This document shows, in pieces, positions 47,554-56,032 of a stretch of 64,000 nucleotides of DNA. The translations under genes and the position numbers were made by a program. The stretch is taken from assembly GCF_000243675.2 (NCBI RefSeq), contig NZ_AHMM02000015.1, forward strand, positions 186,001-250,000. Reading direction: 5' to 3'. The notes under the pieces are model-generated. The model made no database searches. It was not told the DNA's origin and was given only the letters and a program-made list of their open reading frames with translations. The stretch is from Leptospira inadai serovar Lyme str. 10 (GTDB lineage Bacteria; Spirochaetota; Leptospiria; Leptospirales; Leptospiraceae). How positions within the stretch are numbered: position 1 is the first letter of the stretch; the number at the start of each line of letters is the position of its first letter.

Positions 47554-49428
47554 ATGCGAACTTCTACAAAACGATTGCCTGTCCAAAAGAAAGACGATTG
47601 GAAAAAAATCCTGAAAGCCTCCTTCGGGTTCGGCGAATTTCGCCCGGGTCAATGGGAGTCGATCGAATCCCTACAGGAAGGACGAGACGTTTTATCGATA
47701 CTTCCTACAGGGGGAGGGAAATCCCTTATCTATCAACTGCCCGCCTTCGCTCAAAAAGAACTTCTAATATTAGTCGTTTCCCCGCTCATCGCCTTGATGA
47801 AGGACCAAGTGGATAGCTTGAAAGGCAAGGGATTAGAAGCCGCATATTGTAATTCTACCCAGGATGAACTTGAGCAAATTCGAATATTATCCGGCGCCGC
47901 AACCGGAAAAGTAAGAATTCTTTACGTTTCTCCCGAAAGAGCGACGTCACATTCCTTCCTAAATCTCGTTTCAAAATTTCCGTTAGGCCTGGTTGCAGTC
48001 GACGAAGCGCATTGTGTGTCTCAATGGGGACATGATTTTCGCCCCGAATATCGCAAGCTCCATACCCTAAGATCCGCTTTTCCGGAAAATATCCCTTGGG
48101 TTGCGTTAACCGCCACTGCCACAGATCGAGTCAAGAAGGATATTTGCGATAGCCTAGGGTTGAAGGACCCCGCCTCCGTGCAGGGAACGTATGCAAGACC
48201 TAATTTAAAATTCAGAATTCAGTTTCCGGAGTCCGAAAGAGACAAGGAGAAGGAACTCCTTTCCATTTTAGAAAACGGCAATTTTCGCAAATCGAATTCG
48301 GGCAAGGCGATCATTTATTGTGCAACCAGATCGAAGGTCGACGATGTTTACGAAATGCTAAAGAAGTCGGGATATAAGGTCGGAAAATATCATGCCGGAC
48401 GAACCGATTCCAGTCGGGAAAAAACCCAAGACGGTTATACATCCGGCAAAACGAACGTATTAGTGGCGACTAACGCGTTTGGAATGGGTTTAGACAGCCC
48501 GAACGTTCGATTGGTCCTGCATTATCAGGTTCCTTCTTCCCTTGAAAGCTATTACCAGGAAGCCGGCCGTGCAGGACGGGATGGAAAGAATTCGGATTGT
48601 GTTTTATTCTTTCATACCGGCGATTTGAGCATTCAGAATTTTCTACTTTCGAAGGAAGCGAATTACAAAGGCGGAGAAACGTTACTCTCTCATGTAAAAT
48701 CGTACGCATCTTCTTCGGTTTGCAGGCAACAACTTCTCTGCGGCTATTTCGGAGAAACGATCGATCCTTGCGGGGTTTGCGACTCCTGTCTTGAAAGCGA
48801 TCCGAGCGATCGTGAGAATTTTTTAGAGCGGGAACGAATCAAAGCGACGAGAAAGAAGTCGAGAGAATCTCATACTTTCGAAACTAGCGAGGTTCAATCC
48901 GCGGAAGGCCTATTGGAGGAATATCCGGCTAAATTCGGCAAGAAAATCATTGCGAGCACATTACGAGGTTCTAAATCGAAGGACATTCTTCGGCGTCGAT
49001 TGGATAGATCGAAATTTTACGGGAATCTTTCGCATGTACCGGAAGAATCGATTCTAAAGCTATTAGAGGATTGGTTAGCCAGCAAAAAACTTTTAATTAA
49101 AGGCGATAAATATCCTAAGCTTTATCTCGCCTCCGGTGGAAAGCCCACCTCGAGAGTAAACGGCGTCGGAGGACGGGACGGGAACGTTAAAAAAATCTCC
49201 CTCACCGGGGAAAAGCTTTTGATCAAGGAATTGAAGAATTTTCGGGATCGGATTGCCCGGAGACGAAAATGGAAGAAATTTATGGTTCTCCAAAATCCCG
49301 TACTAGTTCGGATTGCGGCTCAAAAGCCGTCCACCTTGGAAGATCTAACTCTAATAAAGGGTATGGGAGATTCTAAGGTGAATCAATACGGAAAGGAAAT
49401 TCTAGAAATTATAGAAAAGTTCGGTTGA
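47554..49428 (+). CDS. recQ: ATP-dependent DNA helicase RecQ
   Basis: 3'-5' helicase for replication-fork repair. Motif I is [14 protein letters not shown], motif II is [17 protein letters not shown], motif VI is [11 protein letters not shown]. The RQC zinc site is [11 protein letters not shown] then CGVCDSC. The C-terminal HRDC domain is present (about 545-620). Complete at 624 residues. Confidence 0.96.
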   Translation: MRTSTKRLPVQKKDDWKKILKASFGFGEFRPGQWESIESLQEGRDVLSILPTGGGKSLIYQLPAFAQKELLILVVSPLIALMKDQVDSLKGKGLEAAYCNSTQDELEQIRILSGAATGKVRILYVSPERATSHSFLNLVSKFPLGLVAVDEAHCVSQWGHDFRPEYRKLHTLRSAFPENIPWVALTATATDRVKKDICDSLGLKDPASVQGTYARPNLKFRIQFPESERDKEKELLSILENGNFRKSNSGKAIIYCATRSKVDDVYEMLKKSGYKVGKYHAGRTDSSREKTQDGYTSGKTNVLVATNAFGMGLDSPNVRLVLHYQVPSSLESYYQEAGRAGRDGKNSDCVLFFHTGDLSIQNFLLSKEANYKGGETLLSHVKSYASSSVCRQQLLCGYFGETIDPCGVCDSCLESDPSDRENFLERERIKATRKKSRESHTFETSEVQSAEGLLEEYPAKFGKKIIASTLRGSKSKDILRRRLDRSKFYGNLSHVPEESILKLLEDWLASKKLLIKGDKYPKLYLASGGKPTSRVNGVGGRDGNVKKISLTGEKLLIKELKNFRDRIARRRKWKKFMVLQNPVLVRIAAQKPSTLEDLTLIKGMGDSKVNQYGKEILEIIEKFG

Positions 49429-49512
49429 TTCGACAGCCAACCCTGGGTGCGTGAAAGTAATTTATATTTCCGGAATATTCCTGCGACTAAAGATCGTCAG
49501 GCCACAAAAAGT

Positions 49513-50628
49513 CTATAAATTTAAAAACGGCTCTTGATCTCGGAAAAGCGAGCCGACAAAGCCGTCCTCGTTTATTTCGTGAATTTCCGCTTCCGGATGA
49601 GAGAGACTCAAACCTAAGAGGCGAATCGGTGAAATCGAGCATCCTTGATCGAGCAGGAACTCCCCTAAGAGTTCCTTTCCGAATGAAAAAAATTCCGTCG
49701 CCGACGTCGGTGGTGTCGGCAGTGTTCTACTTCTAGTTTTAAGAGTAAAATCCGAAAACTTAATCTTCAAAGTGATCGTCCTAGCTGAAAATGATTTCGA
49801 TGAAAGCCTCTTCTCAAGCTCGATCGAAAGATCCTTTAATTCCGTCAAAAGGTCATCCGTCTTTTCCAAATCCGCCGCAAAAGTGGATTCCGCTCCTAAG
49901 GACTTACGGATTCGATCGGATAAAACCGGCCTTTGATCGATACCCCTTGAAATGGAATAGTACCAACGTCCTGTTTTTCCGAAATTCTTAATAAGAAATT
50001 CCAACGATTGGCGTTTTAGATCGCTGCCTTTGAAGATCCCATGAGCATGCATCTTTTTTAATGTAACTTTTCCGACTCCGGGAAAAGCTTCGACATTCAG
50101 GGATTCGATGAACGTTTCCGTTTCCTCCGGTCGGATTACGGTTAATCCGTCGGGCTTCTTAAAATCCGTGGCAACCTTTGCGGCAAATTTATTAATGGCC
50201 ACTCCGGCGGAAGCGGTTAGGTTCGTTTCGGCCTTGATCCTGGCTCGAATTTCCTTCGCAATTTCGGTCGCAAACGGAATCCCTTTTTTATTCCGAGTCA
50301 CATCCAGGAAAGCCTCGTCTAAGGATAGCATTTCGACCAAATCGGTATATTCTAAAAATATGATTCGAATTGCAGTCGATACCTCCTTGTAAACTTGGAA
50401 TCTAGGAGGAACAAAAATAGCGTTCGGACAGAGGCGATATGCCTGCGAGCAAGGCATCGCGGAACGAACCCCGAATTTCCGCGCTTCGTAACTAGCTGCG
50501 CATACCACTCCTCGGGAGTTCGGAGGACCTCCTACGACCAGCGGCTTTCCTCGGTATTCGGGAAAATCCCTTTGCTCCACCGAAGCGAAGAACGCATCCA
50601 TATCGATATGTAAAATCTTGCGAAACAC
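49513..50628 (-). CDS. dinB: DNA polymerase IV
   Basis: Y-family translesion polymerase. KILHIDMDAFFASVEQRD and SLDEAFLDVT hold the catalytic acidic residues; ASAGVAINKFAAKVATDF and the HhH segment AFPGVGKVTLKKM follow. Length 371 is usual. The start is a GTG. On the minus strand a TTGACA box lies about 40 bases upstream with imperfect dyads around it, but no convincing LexA site. Confidence 0.94.
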   Translation of the reverse strand: MFRKILHIDMDAFFASVEQRDFPEYRGKPLVVGGPPNSRGVVCAASYEARKFGVRSAMPCSQAYRLCPNAIFVPPRFQVYKEVSTAIRIIFLEYTDLVEMLSLDEAFLDVTRNKKGIPFATEIAKEIRARIKAETNLTASAGVAINKFAAKVATDFKKPDGLTVIRPEETETFIESLNVEAFPGVGKVTLKKMHAHGIFKGSDLKRQSLEFLIKNFGKTGRWYYSISRGIDQRPVLSDRIRKSLGAESTFAADLEKTDDLLTELKDLSIELEKRLSSKSFSARTITLKIKFSDFTLKTRSRTLPTPPTSATEFFSFGKELLGEFLLDQGCSISPIRLLGLSLSHPEAEIHEINEDGFVGSLFRDQEPFLNL

Positions 50629-50672
50629 TTACTTAGAAAGTCATACTATACATATAAATAGCTATGTCAATT

Positions 50673-51395
50673 CTATTCCATAGTGCGTAGGTAGGTCAGT
50701 ACGTAGATTTCCTCCGAACCGTTCTCTCTCAGAATGCGACTCGCTTCATTAACGCTCGCTCCCGTCGTAAAGACGTCGTCCAATATCAAAACCTTCTTAG
50801 GACATTTTCCGATCCATTCCTCTCGGATTGCCCAAGAATTTCTTGCATGGAAAAAACGGTCCGCGTAAGCTTTTCCAGCCTGTCTTGTCTTGCTCATTTT
50901 TTTGAGAGGATGTATGCAAGACAGATTCAAAATCTCTTCCGTACGAAGCAGAAGTTCCCGCATCGGGGAGAACGGGCGAGCGGGAACCGTTCCCCACCAA
51001 GGCGGAAACGAGCTAGGCAATAATAGATACGCTTGCAATCCGAGATCTTTACAATTTCTTAATACTCTCTTTGCACCTACGCTGAGAAATAAAGAAAGCG
51101 GATAGGTGGATTGTCTCTTGATTTTATTCAAAGCCTCCGCGAGGAGATCGGTTCGTTCGTGTAAAAAAATCGCGCGCGTAAAAAATACGTTTCTGGAAAG
51201 ACAATAATTACATTGCCCTGCCTCGATCTTCCAAGAACACACGGGACACTTTGGATACCTCCTAGTCTCCTTCGCTGAATTAGCGCATTCCTTACATAGA
51301 CCCGAGCGTCGGGAAAAGAAATCTTCCCGACCGCAAATCCCGCATAGAATCGGATAAAAGTAATTTAAGGTTTCGTAGGCAAGCTTCCTGATCAT
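50673..51395 (-). CDS. comF: ComF-family phosphoribosyltransferase
   Basis: The N-terminus has two zinc-binding pairs (CGICGRED, CKEC, CPVCSWKIEAGQCNYC) and the C-terminus a PRTase domain with VLILDDVFTTGASVNEASRI. Length 240 is typical. In naturally competent bacteria ComF/GntX proteins help DNA uptake or processing; their biochemical role here is unknown. No other competence genes adjoin it. Confidence 0.9.
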   Translation of the reverse strand: MIRKLAYETLNYFYPILCGICGREDFFSRRSGLCKECANSAKETRRYPKCPVCSWKIEAGQCNYCLSRNVFFTRAIFLHERTDLLAEALNKIKRQSTYPLSLFLSVGAKRVLRNCKDLGLQAYLLLPSSFPPWWGTVPARPFSPMRELLLRTEEILNLSCIHPLKKMSKTRQAGKAYADRFFHARNSWAIREEWIGKCPKKVLILDDVFTTGASVNEASRILRENGSEEIYVLTYLRTME

Positions 51396-51451
51396 GCCTA
51401 TACGGGTAAAGAACCGAAATGATAGCGAATTTTTTCCGAGTCACATAACAA

Positions 51452-51574
51452 CTAAGATTTCGGATTCCTCTTCTTGACCCATAATCCGTAAAGAACCCCT
51501 ACGGTGAATCCTGCTACAAGAATGATTATTACTTTCCAGTCCAAAATAGGTTCACCTAAAAAATCTTCGAACAC
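51452..51574 (-). CDS. Small single-helix membrane protein
   Basis: An open frame of 40 codons starting with GTG at 51574, with GGAG about ten bases upstream. The product has a short acidic N-terminus (FEDFLGEPILDW), one hydrophobic helix (KVIIILVAGFTVGVLYGLWV) and a basic tail (KKRNPKS), a clean positive-inside topology. It sits in a gap with no other gene. The family is unknown; short frames like this need comparative support. Confidence 0.5.
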   Translation of the reverse strand: MFEDFLGEPILDWKVIIILVAGFTVGVLYGLWVKKRNPKS

Positions 51575-51677
51575 CTGCGGATCTCCGCTGAGCTAAGTAT
51601 CGGGCCCGCGATGGAATCAGCCAATCACTTTCATGAAAGTCGGTCTTACATATGGAGTCTCATTTTGCAAATCATGA

Positions 51678-52115
51678 TTATTCCAATATATAATCCGGCT
51701 CCAGGATTCTCGGACAATAAGTAAAGATCGTTCCTAAATAATGCCTTGCTAATGAATGAAACAACCATTCTCCCGCAGATCGTTTGACATCCAAAAAATT
51801 CGAATTCGCAAAACCGTTTCGCTCGAAGAACGAATCCAGGCTCCAATCTTCCTCTCCCGGCAGTACTTGAACTTTTAACATCGCGTAAAAGGCGCCCGAC
51901 CCCGGATCGAAACGAAAGACGATCGATCTACCGCCTGCCGGATTGCGTATCGTAAATGTCGCCCATCCTCCCTTCGGCCCGGATTCTTCCGACTTCAGTT
52001 CGTATAATTCATACTGAAATTCTTTTTCATCGCCGAAGAATTCTTTGTAGGTGGTTCGAAACGCCTCGGAAAACTCCAACTTTGTTTGCAGGAGAGGATC
52101 CTCTTCTGGGTTCAT
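51678..52115 (-). CDS. Hypothetical cytosolic protein
   Basis: A 145-residue protein without signal or membrane segment. It has an acidic N-terminus, a middle beta-rich block (GGWATFTIRNPAGGRSIVF) and an aromatic C-terminus (WLFHSLARHYLGTIFTYCP). I do not recognise the family. Confidence 0.55.
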   Translation of the reverse strand: MNPEEDPLLQTKLEFSEAFRTTYKEFFGDEKEFQYELYELKSEESGPKGGWATFTIRNPAGGRSIVFRFDPGSGAFYAMLKVQVLPGEEDWSLDSFFERNGFANSNFLDVKRSAGEWLFHSLARHYLGTIFTYCPRILEPDYILE

Positions 52116-52215
52116 ACGGCAAGAATTTTGTAGGGAAACGGATTCTTCAAGGGAAAATCAGCGAAGGGTTGCCTCTAAAATCGTTAAGCGAAATTTTCGA
52201 CCTATAATGTACTCT

Positions 52216-52887
52216 TTAACCTACCCAAAATAACGGGTAACGTTTTTGAGGAACTTCGAATTCCTTCAGGGCCCCGTCGAAGACGCAAGTTCGTTTATTT
52301 TCTTTTCCGAAATTACAATCGATGGAATAGTCCACCGCTTTCCTTTTTTCCGTCAACGGAATCACATACGGAATTTTATGAAAAATCTCATTTTTGGAAT
52401 ACTGAATCTTTTCGCGAAAGATCAAAAGGTTAGCCCGCTTTTTACCTATATAGATGGAAGTCAGACCTTCTCTTTCATTCCTTTCAAAGAAATACGCGAC
52501 CCCTTCGGCGGTTATCAGAATCGTGCGAAATAAACTCGTATTATCGTCCGCATACCCTAAAATCTCCGGCTCAAAAACGTAGACCTGCCCATTTGCGGCA
52601 GCTCCGTGCTTCGTGCCGAAATCCTTGATATCAGAATTTGAAATAAATAATCCCGAAGTTTCATCATCGCCGAGGTCCAGGATTTTTTGAAACTTATCCT
52701 TGGAAGAATGCTTAAGAAGGATAGGAAAACCCTCCGCTCCTTCTCCTAAAACTTGCTGTCGCCCGTCGACCGCGCGGTAAACGATTTTATTACCCTTTTT
52801 TAAAGTCGCAAAATGAATTTCATCCTCGCTTTCCGAGGCCGAAAGTAAGATCGGTAAAAATATCAAGCTCGCAAAGAATCGTTTCAT
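52216..52887 (-). CDS. Exported protein of unknown function
   Basis: A 223-residue protein with a signal peptide (KRFFASLIFLPILLSASES). The mature part is beta-rich with two Cys near the C-terminus (CNFGKENKRTC) that could pair outside the cytoplasm. Divergent from the FlaA-like gene. No family recognised. Confidence 0.6.
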   Translation of the reverse strand: MKRFFASLIFLPILLSASESEDEIHFATLKKGNKIVYRAVDGRQQVLGEGAEGFPILLKHSSKDKFQKILDLGDDETSGLFISNSDIKDFGTKHGAAANGQVYVFEPEILGYADDNTSLFRTILITAEGVAYFFERNEREGLTSIYIGKKRANLLIFREKIQYSKNEIFHKIPYVIPLTEKRKAVDYSIDCNFGKENKRTCVFDGALKEFEVPQKRYPLFWVG

Positions 52888-53051
52888 GGTCCATCTATCG
52901 GATTTTTATCCGAGAAGATCAACATCCGAACCCTATTTTTCCTATCGATTTACCGCCGGTTTGCTCGAGTCAATTTTACGGAAAATTAGATGAAATAGTC
53001 CGGAAATCGTCGATTAGGACGATATTTTTATAAGGAAGAGGTTTTAAAATC

Positions 53052-53702
53052 TTGAAATTATTAAAAGAAAAAAAGGGGCTTTCGATCGTTCTATTCCTTT
53101 ATATTTTCCCTTTTTTTTCCCTTCCTAGTGAATCCGAAAACGCGCAAATATATAAAGAAATTATTGTGCAGGATTTTGAACAAGAAAGCTTCGGTTCCGA
53201 AAACATAAAAGCGAAGTTGGGACCCGATTTTCTCCCTGAGGTCAGAATTTCTTCCGTATTGCGTACCCCGGAGAGAGATTCTACAAAGTCTTTGTACGTA
53301 GAAGTCACTGCGGAAAAAAATCAATCCTTTGAAATTCTTTTTAATACTCCTTGGGTATCCGGCGACTTTGTGAAAGAATTCCGCTTTCATCTTTATGCGA
53401 ACGAGGGCGGAGGCTCCCTATACATGTTAGTGCGGGATTCCACTCTTGATATTAGAAAAATATTAATTACTCATCTTCAATTCTCCGGCTGGAAAGCGAT
53501 CGATCTGGATGTCAGTCGAAAAGTACGGCAGGATGACATGGTCTCCCACAAGCATTCCGAACTTTCTTTTTTGGGCTTCTTGTACGAGGCGCCGTTTGAA
53601 CGGAAAAGAGGAACAAGAGAAATCTTTGTGATCGACGATATTCTCGCCAAAGTTCGGCCCAAATACTTACTGTTCCCTTCCGAAAAGACTTTGGTGAAAT
53701 GA
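53052..53702 (+). CDS. FlaA-like endoflagellar sheath protein
   Basis: A 216-residue exported protein with signal peptide (SIVLFLYIFPFFSLPSES). The pattern EIIVQDFEQESF, the central SFEILFNTPWVSGDFVKEFR and SGWKAIDLDVS resemble the spirochaetal flagellar filament outer-layer protein FlaA. It is somewhat shorter than typical FlaA (about 240-320). Starts with TTG after AGGAAGAGG. Probably a divergent FlaA paralogue in the periplasmic filament sheath. Repeat copy D begins one base after its TGA. Confidence 0.65.
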   Translation: MKLLKEKKGLSIVLFLYIFPFFSLPSESENAQIYKEIIVQDFEQESFGSENIKAKLGPDFLPEVRISSVLRTPERDSTKSLYVEVTAEKNQSFEILFNTPWVSGDFVKEFRFHLYANEGGGSLYMLVRDSTLDIRKILITHLQFSGWKAIDLDVSRKVRQDDMVSHKHSELSFLGFLYEAPFERKRGTREIFVIDDILAKVRPKYLLFPSEKTLVK

Positions 53703-53703
53703 A

Positions 53704-53855
53704 CAGAAGACAGAGGACAGACGCGCTCGCTTCGCTCACGCTAGACAGTAGCTGCTCGAGGTTGGAAAGGCAGCTGTGTGGAGGTAGAATCTACTGTAAC
53801 ACAGGAATCTTTCTGTAGAACATGGAAACACTGCTCACCAATGTTCAGTCCACTG
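53704..53855 (-). repeat. Heptamer-bounded interspersed repeat, copy D
   Basis: About 152 bp, inverted. Begins CAGAAGACAGAGGACAGACG, then the CGCTCGCTTCGCTCACGCTA block, AGTAGCTGCTCGAGGTTGG, the TCTTTCTGTAGAACATGGAA border and a decayed single heptamer end. It starts one base after the FlaA-like stop and its far end encodes the last six codons and stop of pdxB. Confidence 0.85.
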
Positions 53856-54893
53856 ACCAATATCCAGACGGATTGGATAATCGTTCCTTCTGCGCTCGAA
53901 ATATTCCCAATCTCCTCGGGACCACGCCTCCCTCAAAAGATCATTTTCCTTTTTCAGAAAAGATTCGGTCTTCCAATCGCTTTCAGTAACGAGAAAGTTT
54001 TCGATCGGAGGAAGCGGACCGTCTTTGTACAAAATGCAAAGCTTTTCCGCTAATCGATACGTACCGAGTAATCGGCCGAGCTGACTATAGCCCGCAATAT
54101 GCGGAGTGAAAATGGAATTCGGACATTGTGAGAGCTTTCGAATGAGATCTCCTTGCGGAGGTTCCGGATCAAAGACGTCGATCACTTTCGAAAGATCTTC
54201 GCGGGAAATAATTTCTTCAAAGGCTTCCCGACTCCAAATTTCTCCGCGACTCGTATTCAAAACTAAAGTTCCGCTTCGCAATCGGACCGCTTCCGTCTTA
54301 GTAAACATTCCTGACGTCGGATAAGGAGTTTCGAGAGTCAAAGGAACATGGAAACTTATTATTTCACAATCATACACTTCGCTTAACGAAACAGATGTTT
54401 CTTTGATATATGGATCGCTATAGACGAACCCGATTCCGTAAGAAGATAGAATCTTTGCGAATGCTTTACCCGTATTTCCGAATCCGACGAGGCCTATCTT
54501 TTTTTTTCTCAACTCATCCGCTGCAAAAAAGGATCGAACCCCGACCCAACAATATTCTCCCACTGATCCCGCGTTACATCCGGGTGAGTTCAGGAATATT
54601 CGGCCCGCCTTCTTCAAATCGGAAAGATTCACATGATCAATGCCGGAACTCACCGTCGCAAAAATCTTAACGCTCGGAAATCCGATAAAAGTTTCCGAAT
54701 TGATCGGGAGGCGAGTGTTTGCGACTAAAATCTCGGGCTCTTCCTTAGCTATCGACTCAAGCTCGTTCTTCGCGTAAGAACGTGTTTCCAATTTCCGGAA
54801 ATTCGAAAAAATGGATCCGGCTCCGGTGGTCCCCTCGGGATAATATAACAAAGGAAGTTGCACCGGGATAGTTTCCCGTGAAGAGTCTTTCAT
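53835..54893 (-). CDS. pdxB: 4-phosphoerythronate dehydrogenase-like 2-hydroxyacid dehydrogenase
   Basis: NAD-dependent D-2-hydroxyacid dehydrogenase. PdxB-specific blocks are NSPGCNAGSVGEY and FTPHIAGYSQLGRLLGTYRL; the NAD fold is KIGLVGFGNTGKAFAKIL, with LVLNTSRGEIW, DVFDPEPP and the catalytic His in PHIAGYS. Length 352 fits PdxB of the vitamin B6 pathway. The last six residues (QWTEHW) and stop come from repeat copy D. Confidence 0.75.
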   Translation of the reverse strand: MKDSSRETIPVQLPLLYYPEGTTGAGSIFSNFRKLETRSYAKNELESIAKEEPEILVANTRLPINSETFIGFPSVKIFATVSSGIDHVNLSDLKKAGRIFLNSPGCNAGSVGEYCWVGVRSFFAADELRKKKIGLVGFGNTGKAFAKILSSYGIGFVYSDPYIKETSVSLSEVYDCEIISFHVPLTLETPYPTSGMFTKTEAVRLRSGTLVLNTSRGEIWSREAFEEIISREDLSKVIDVFDPEPPQGDLIRKLSQCPNSIFTPHIAGYSQLGRLLGTYRLAEKLCILYKDGPLPPIENFLVTESDWKTESFLKKENDLLREAWSRGDWEYFERRRNDYPIRLDIGQWTEHW

Positions 54894-54973
54894 TCCAATA
54901 TTTTTTCTTTCAAAAACGTCTTGCCAAGACTGCCCTTGCGATTACTTTCATCGCTTCGAACCGGAAACTAAAT

Positions 54974-56032
54974 ATGTTAGAACGAATCAAACAACTCCCC
55001 CGCATCGTTTGGCTATCCGCCATCGGTGTTTTTTTATTACTTCTCGTCATTTTTATCTTATGGGAACCGACCTCCAAAAGCGGCAACTTCGGAAATAGCC
55101 AAGACACCTTGGACGGTTTTACGGTCTCCCGAAACGACGCCGGAGAATGGACTCTTAATCCCGAAATCGTGGATACTTCGCGTAGCATTTATAAAGACGG
55201 AGAGTGGTTATCCTACGACGATATTTTAAAATTCGCCGCTTCGGGCGAACTGGATCTGGTTTCGGAGCTATGGGCATTGCGCAGACGCTGTCCGGAAGGT
55301 TATACGATCGACCAGTGTAACGAGGTAGTAAAAGCCTTTCTATTAGACCATTATCCCGGCGCCGCGGGAGAAAAACTGATGGCATTATTCAAAAAGTACC
55401 TCACGTACGAGCAGGTGATGCGATCCTACGAGATGCCGAAAGATTTAAAGCAGGAAGAGACGTACGAACTTATCAAAAAGAAACGAAGGCAAGTATTTTC
55501 CGAGCAGGATGCCAAACTTATTTTCGGCTTAGAGGAATCCGAACGACAATACCAGTTCGGACTTTCTCACTTTTTGAATGAAACGAAAAGCGTTTCGGGC
55601 GATGAAAGGATCAAGCGATACGAAAATTATAGAAAAGACGTCTACGGAAACTATTACGACGCGATCCTAAAAAGAGAGCCGAAGTTTAACAAGTACGAAA
55701 CGGAATTATTCCTAAGAGAGACCGACATGAATAAGATGGCTGCCGCTCAAAAAGATCCTCAGCTTCGATCCATACGGGAAAAATATTTCGGAAAAGACGG
55801 CGCGGATCGGATCGAGAAAGTTTATAAGGATATCGAAATACAAAAGACAAAAGAATCGGAAACCGAGAAGGAGGAGCAGACTTGGCTAAAAGCAAATCCG
55901 AACGCAAAACCGGCCGAACGGGAAAAGGCGATATCCGCAATTCGAACCCGTATCCTAGGATCACAAGACGCCGAGGAATACGGACGTAGAAAAGCGCTTG
56001 AAGAAGATCAAAAACGACTAAATCTCAAATGA
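54974..56032 (+). CDS. Lipase secretion chaperone (LifO-like)
   Basis: Inner-membrane anchored steric chaperone type. One N-terminal helix (RIVWLSAIGVFLLLLVIFIL) is followed by a long helical periplasmic part; the block KKRRQVFSEQDAKLIFGLEE matches the LifO repeat, and DILKFAASGELDLVSEL its first motif region. The ATG at 54974 is chosen because an extra 32 codons upstream lack a signal. In other bacteria it folds a family I lipase, normally the adjacent gene; none is here. Its stop overlaps lnt (ATGA). Confidence 0.62.
   Translation: MLERIKQLPRIVWLSAIGVFLLLLVIFILWEPTSKSGNFGNSQDTLDGFTVSRNDAGEWTLNPEIVDTSRSIYKDGEWLSYDDILKFAASGELDLVSELWALRRRCPEGYTIDQCNEVVKAFLLDHYPGAAGEKLMALFKKYLTYEQVMRSYEMPKDLKQEETYELIKKKRRQVFSEQDAKLIFGLEESERQYQFGLSHFLNETKSVSGDERIKRYENYRKDVYGNYYDAILKREPKFNKYETELFLRETDMNKMAAAQKDPQLRSIREKYFGKDGADRIEKVYKDIEIQKTKESETEKEEQTWLKANPNAKPAEREKAISAIRTRILGSQDAEEYGRRKALEEDQKRLNLK

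Noticed and set aside
50645..50670. Promoter and dyads upstream of dinB as a LexA-controlled site
   Set aside because: TTGACA is present but spacing to the best -10 is only 14 bases and no TTTGN5CAAA site is visible.
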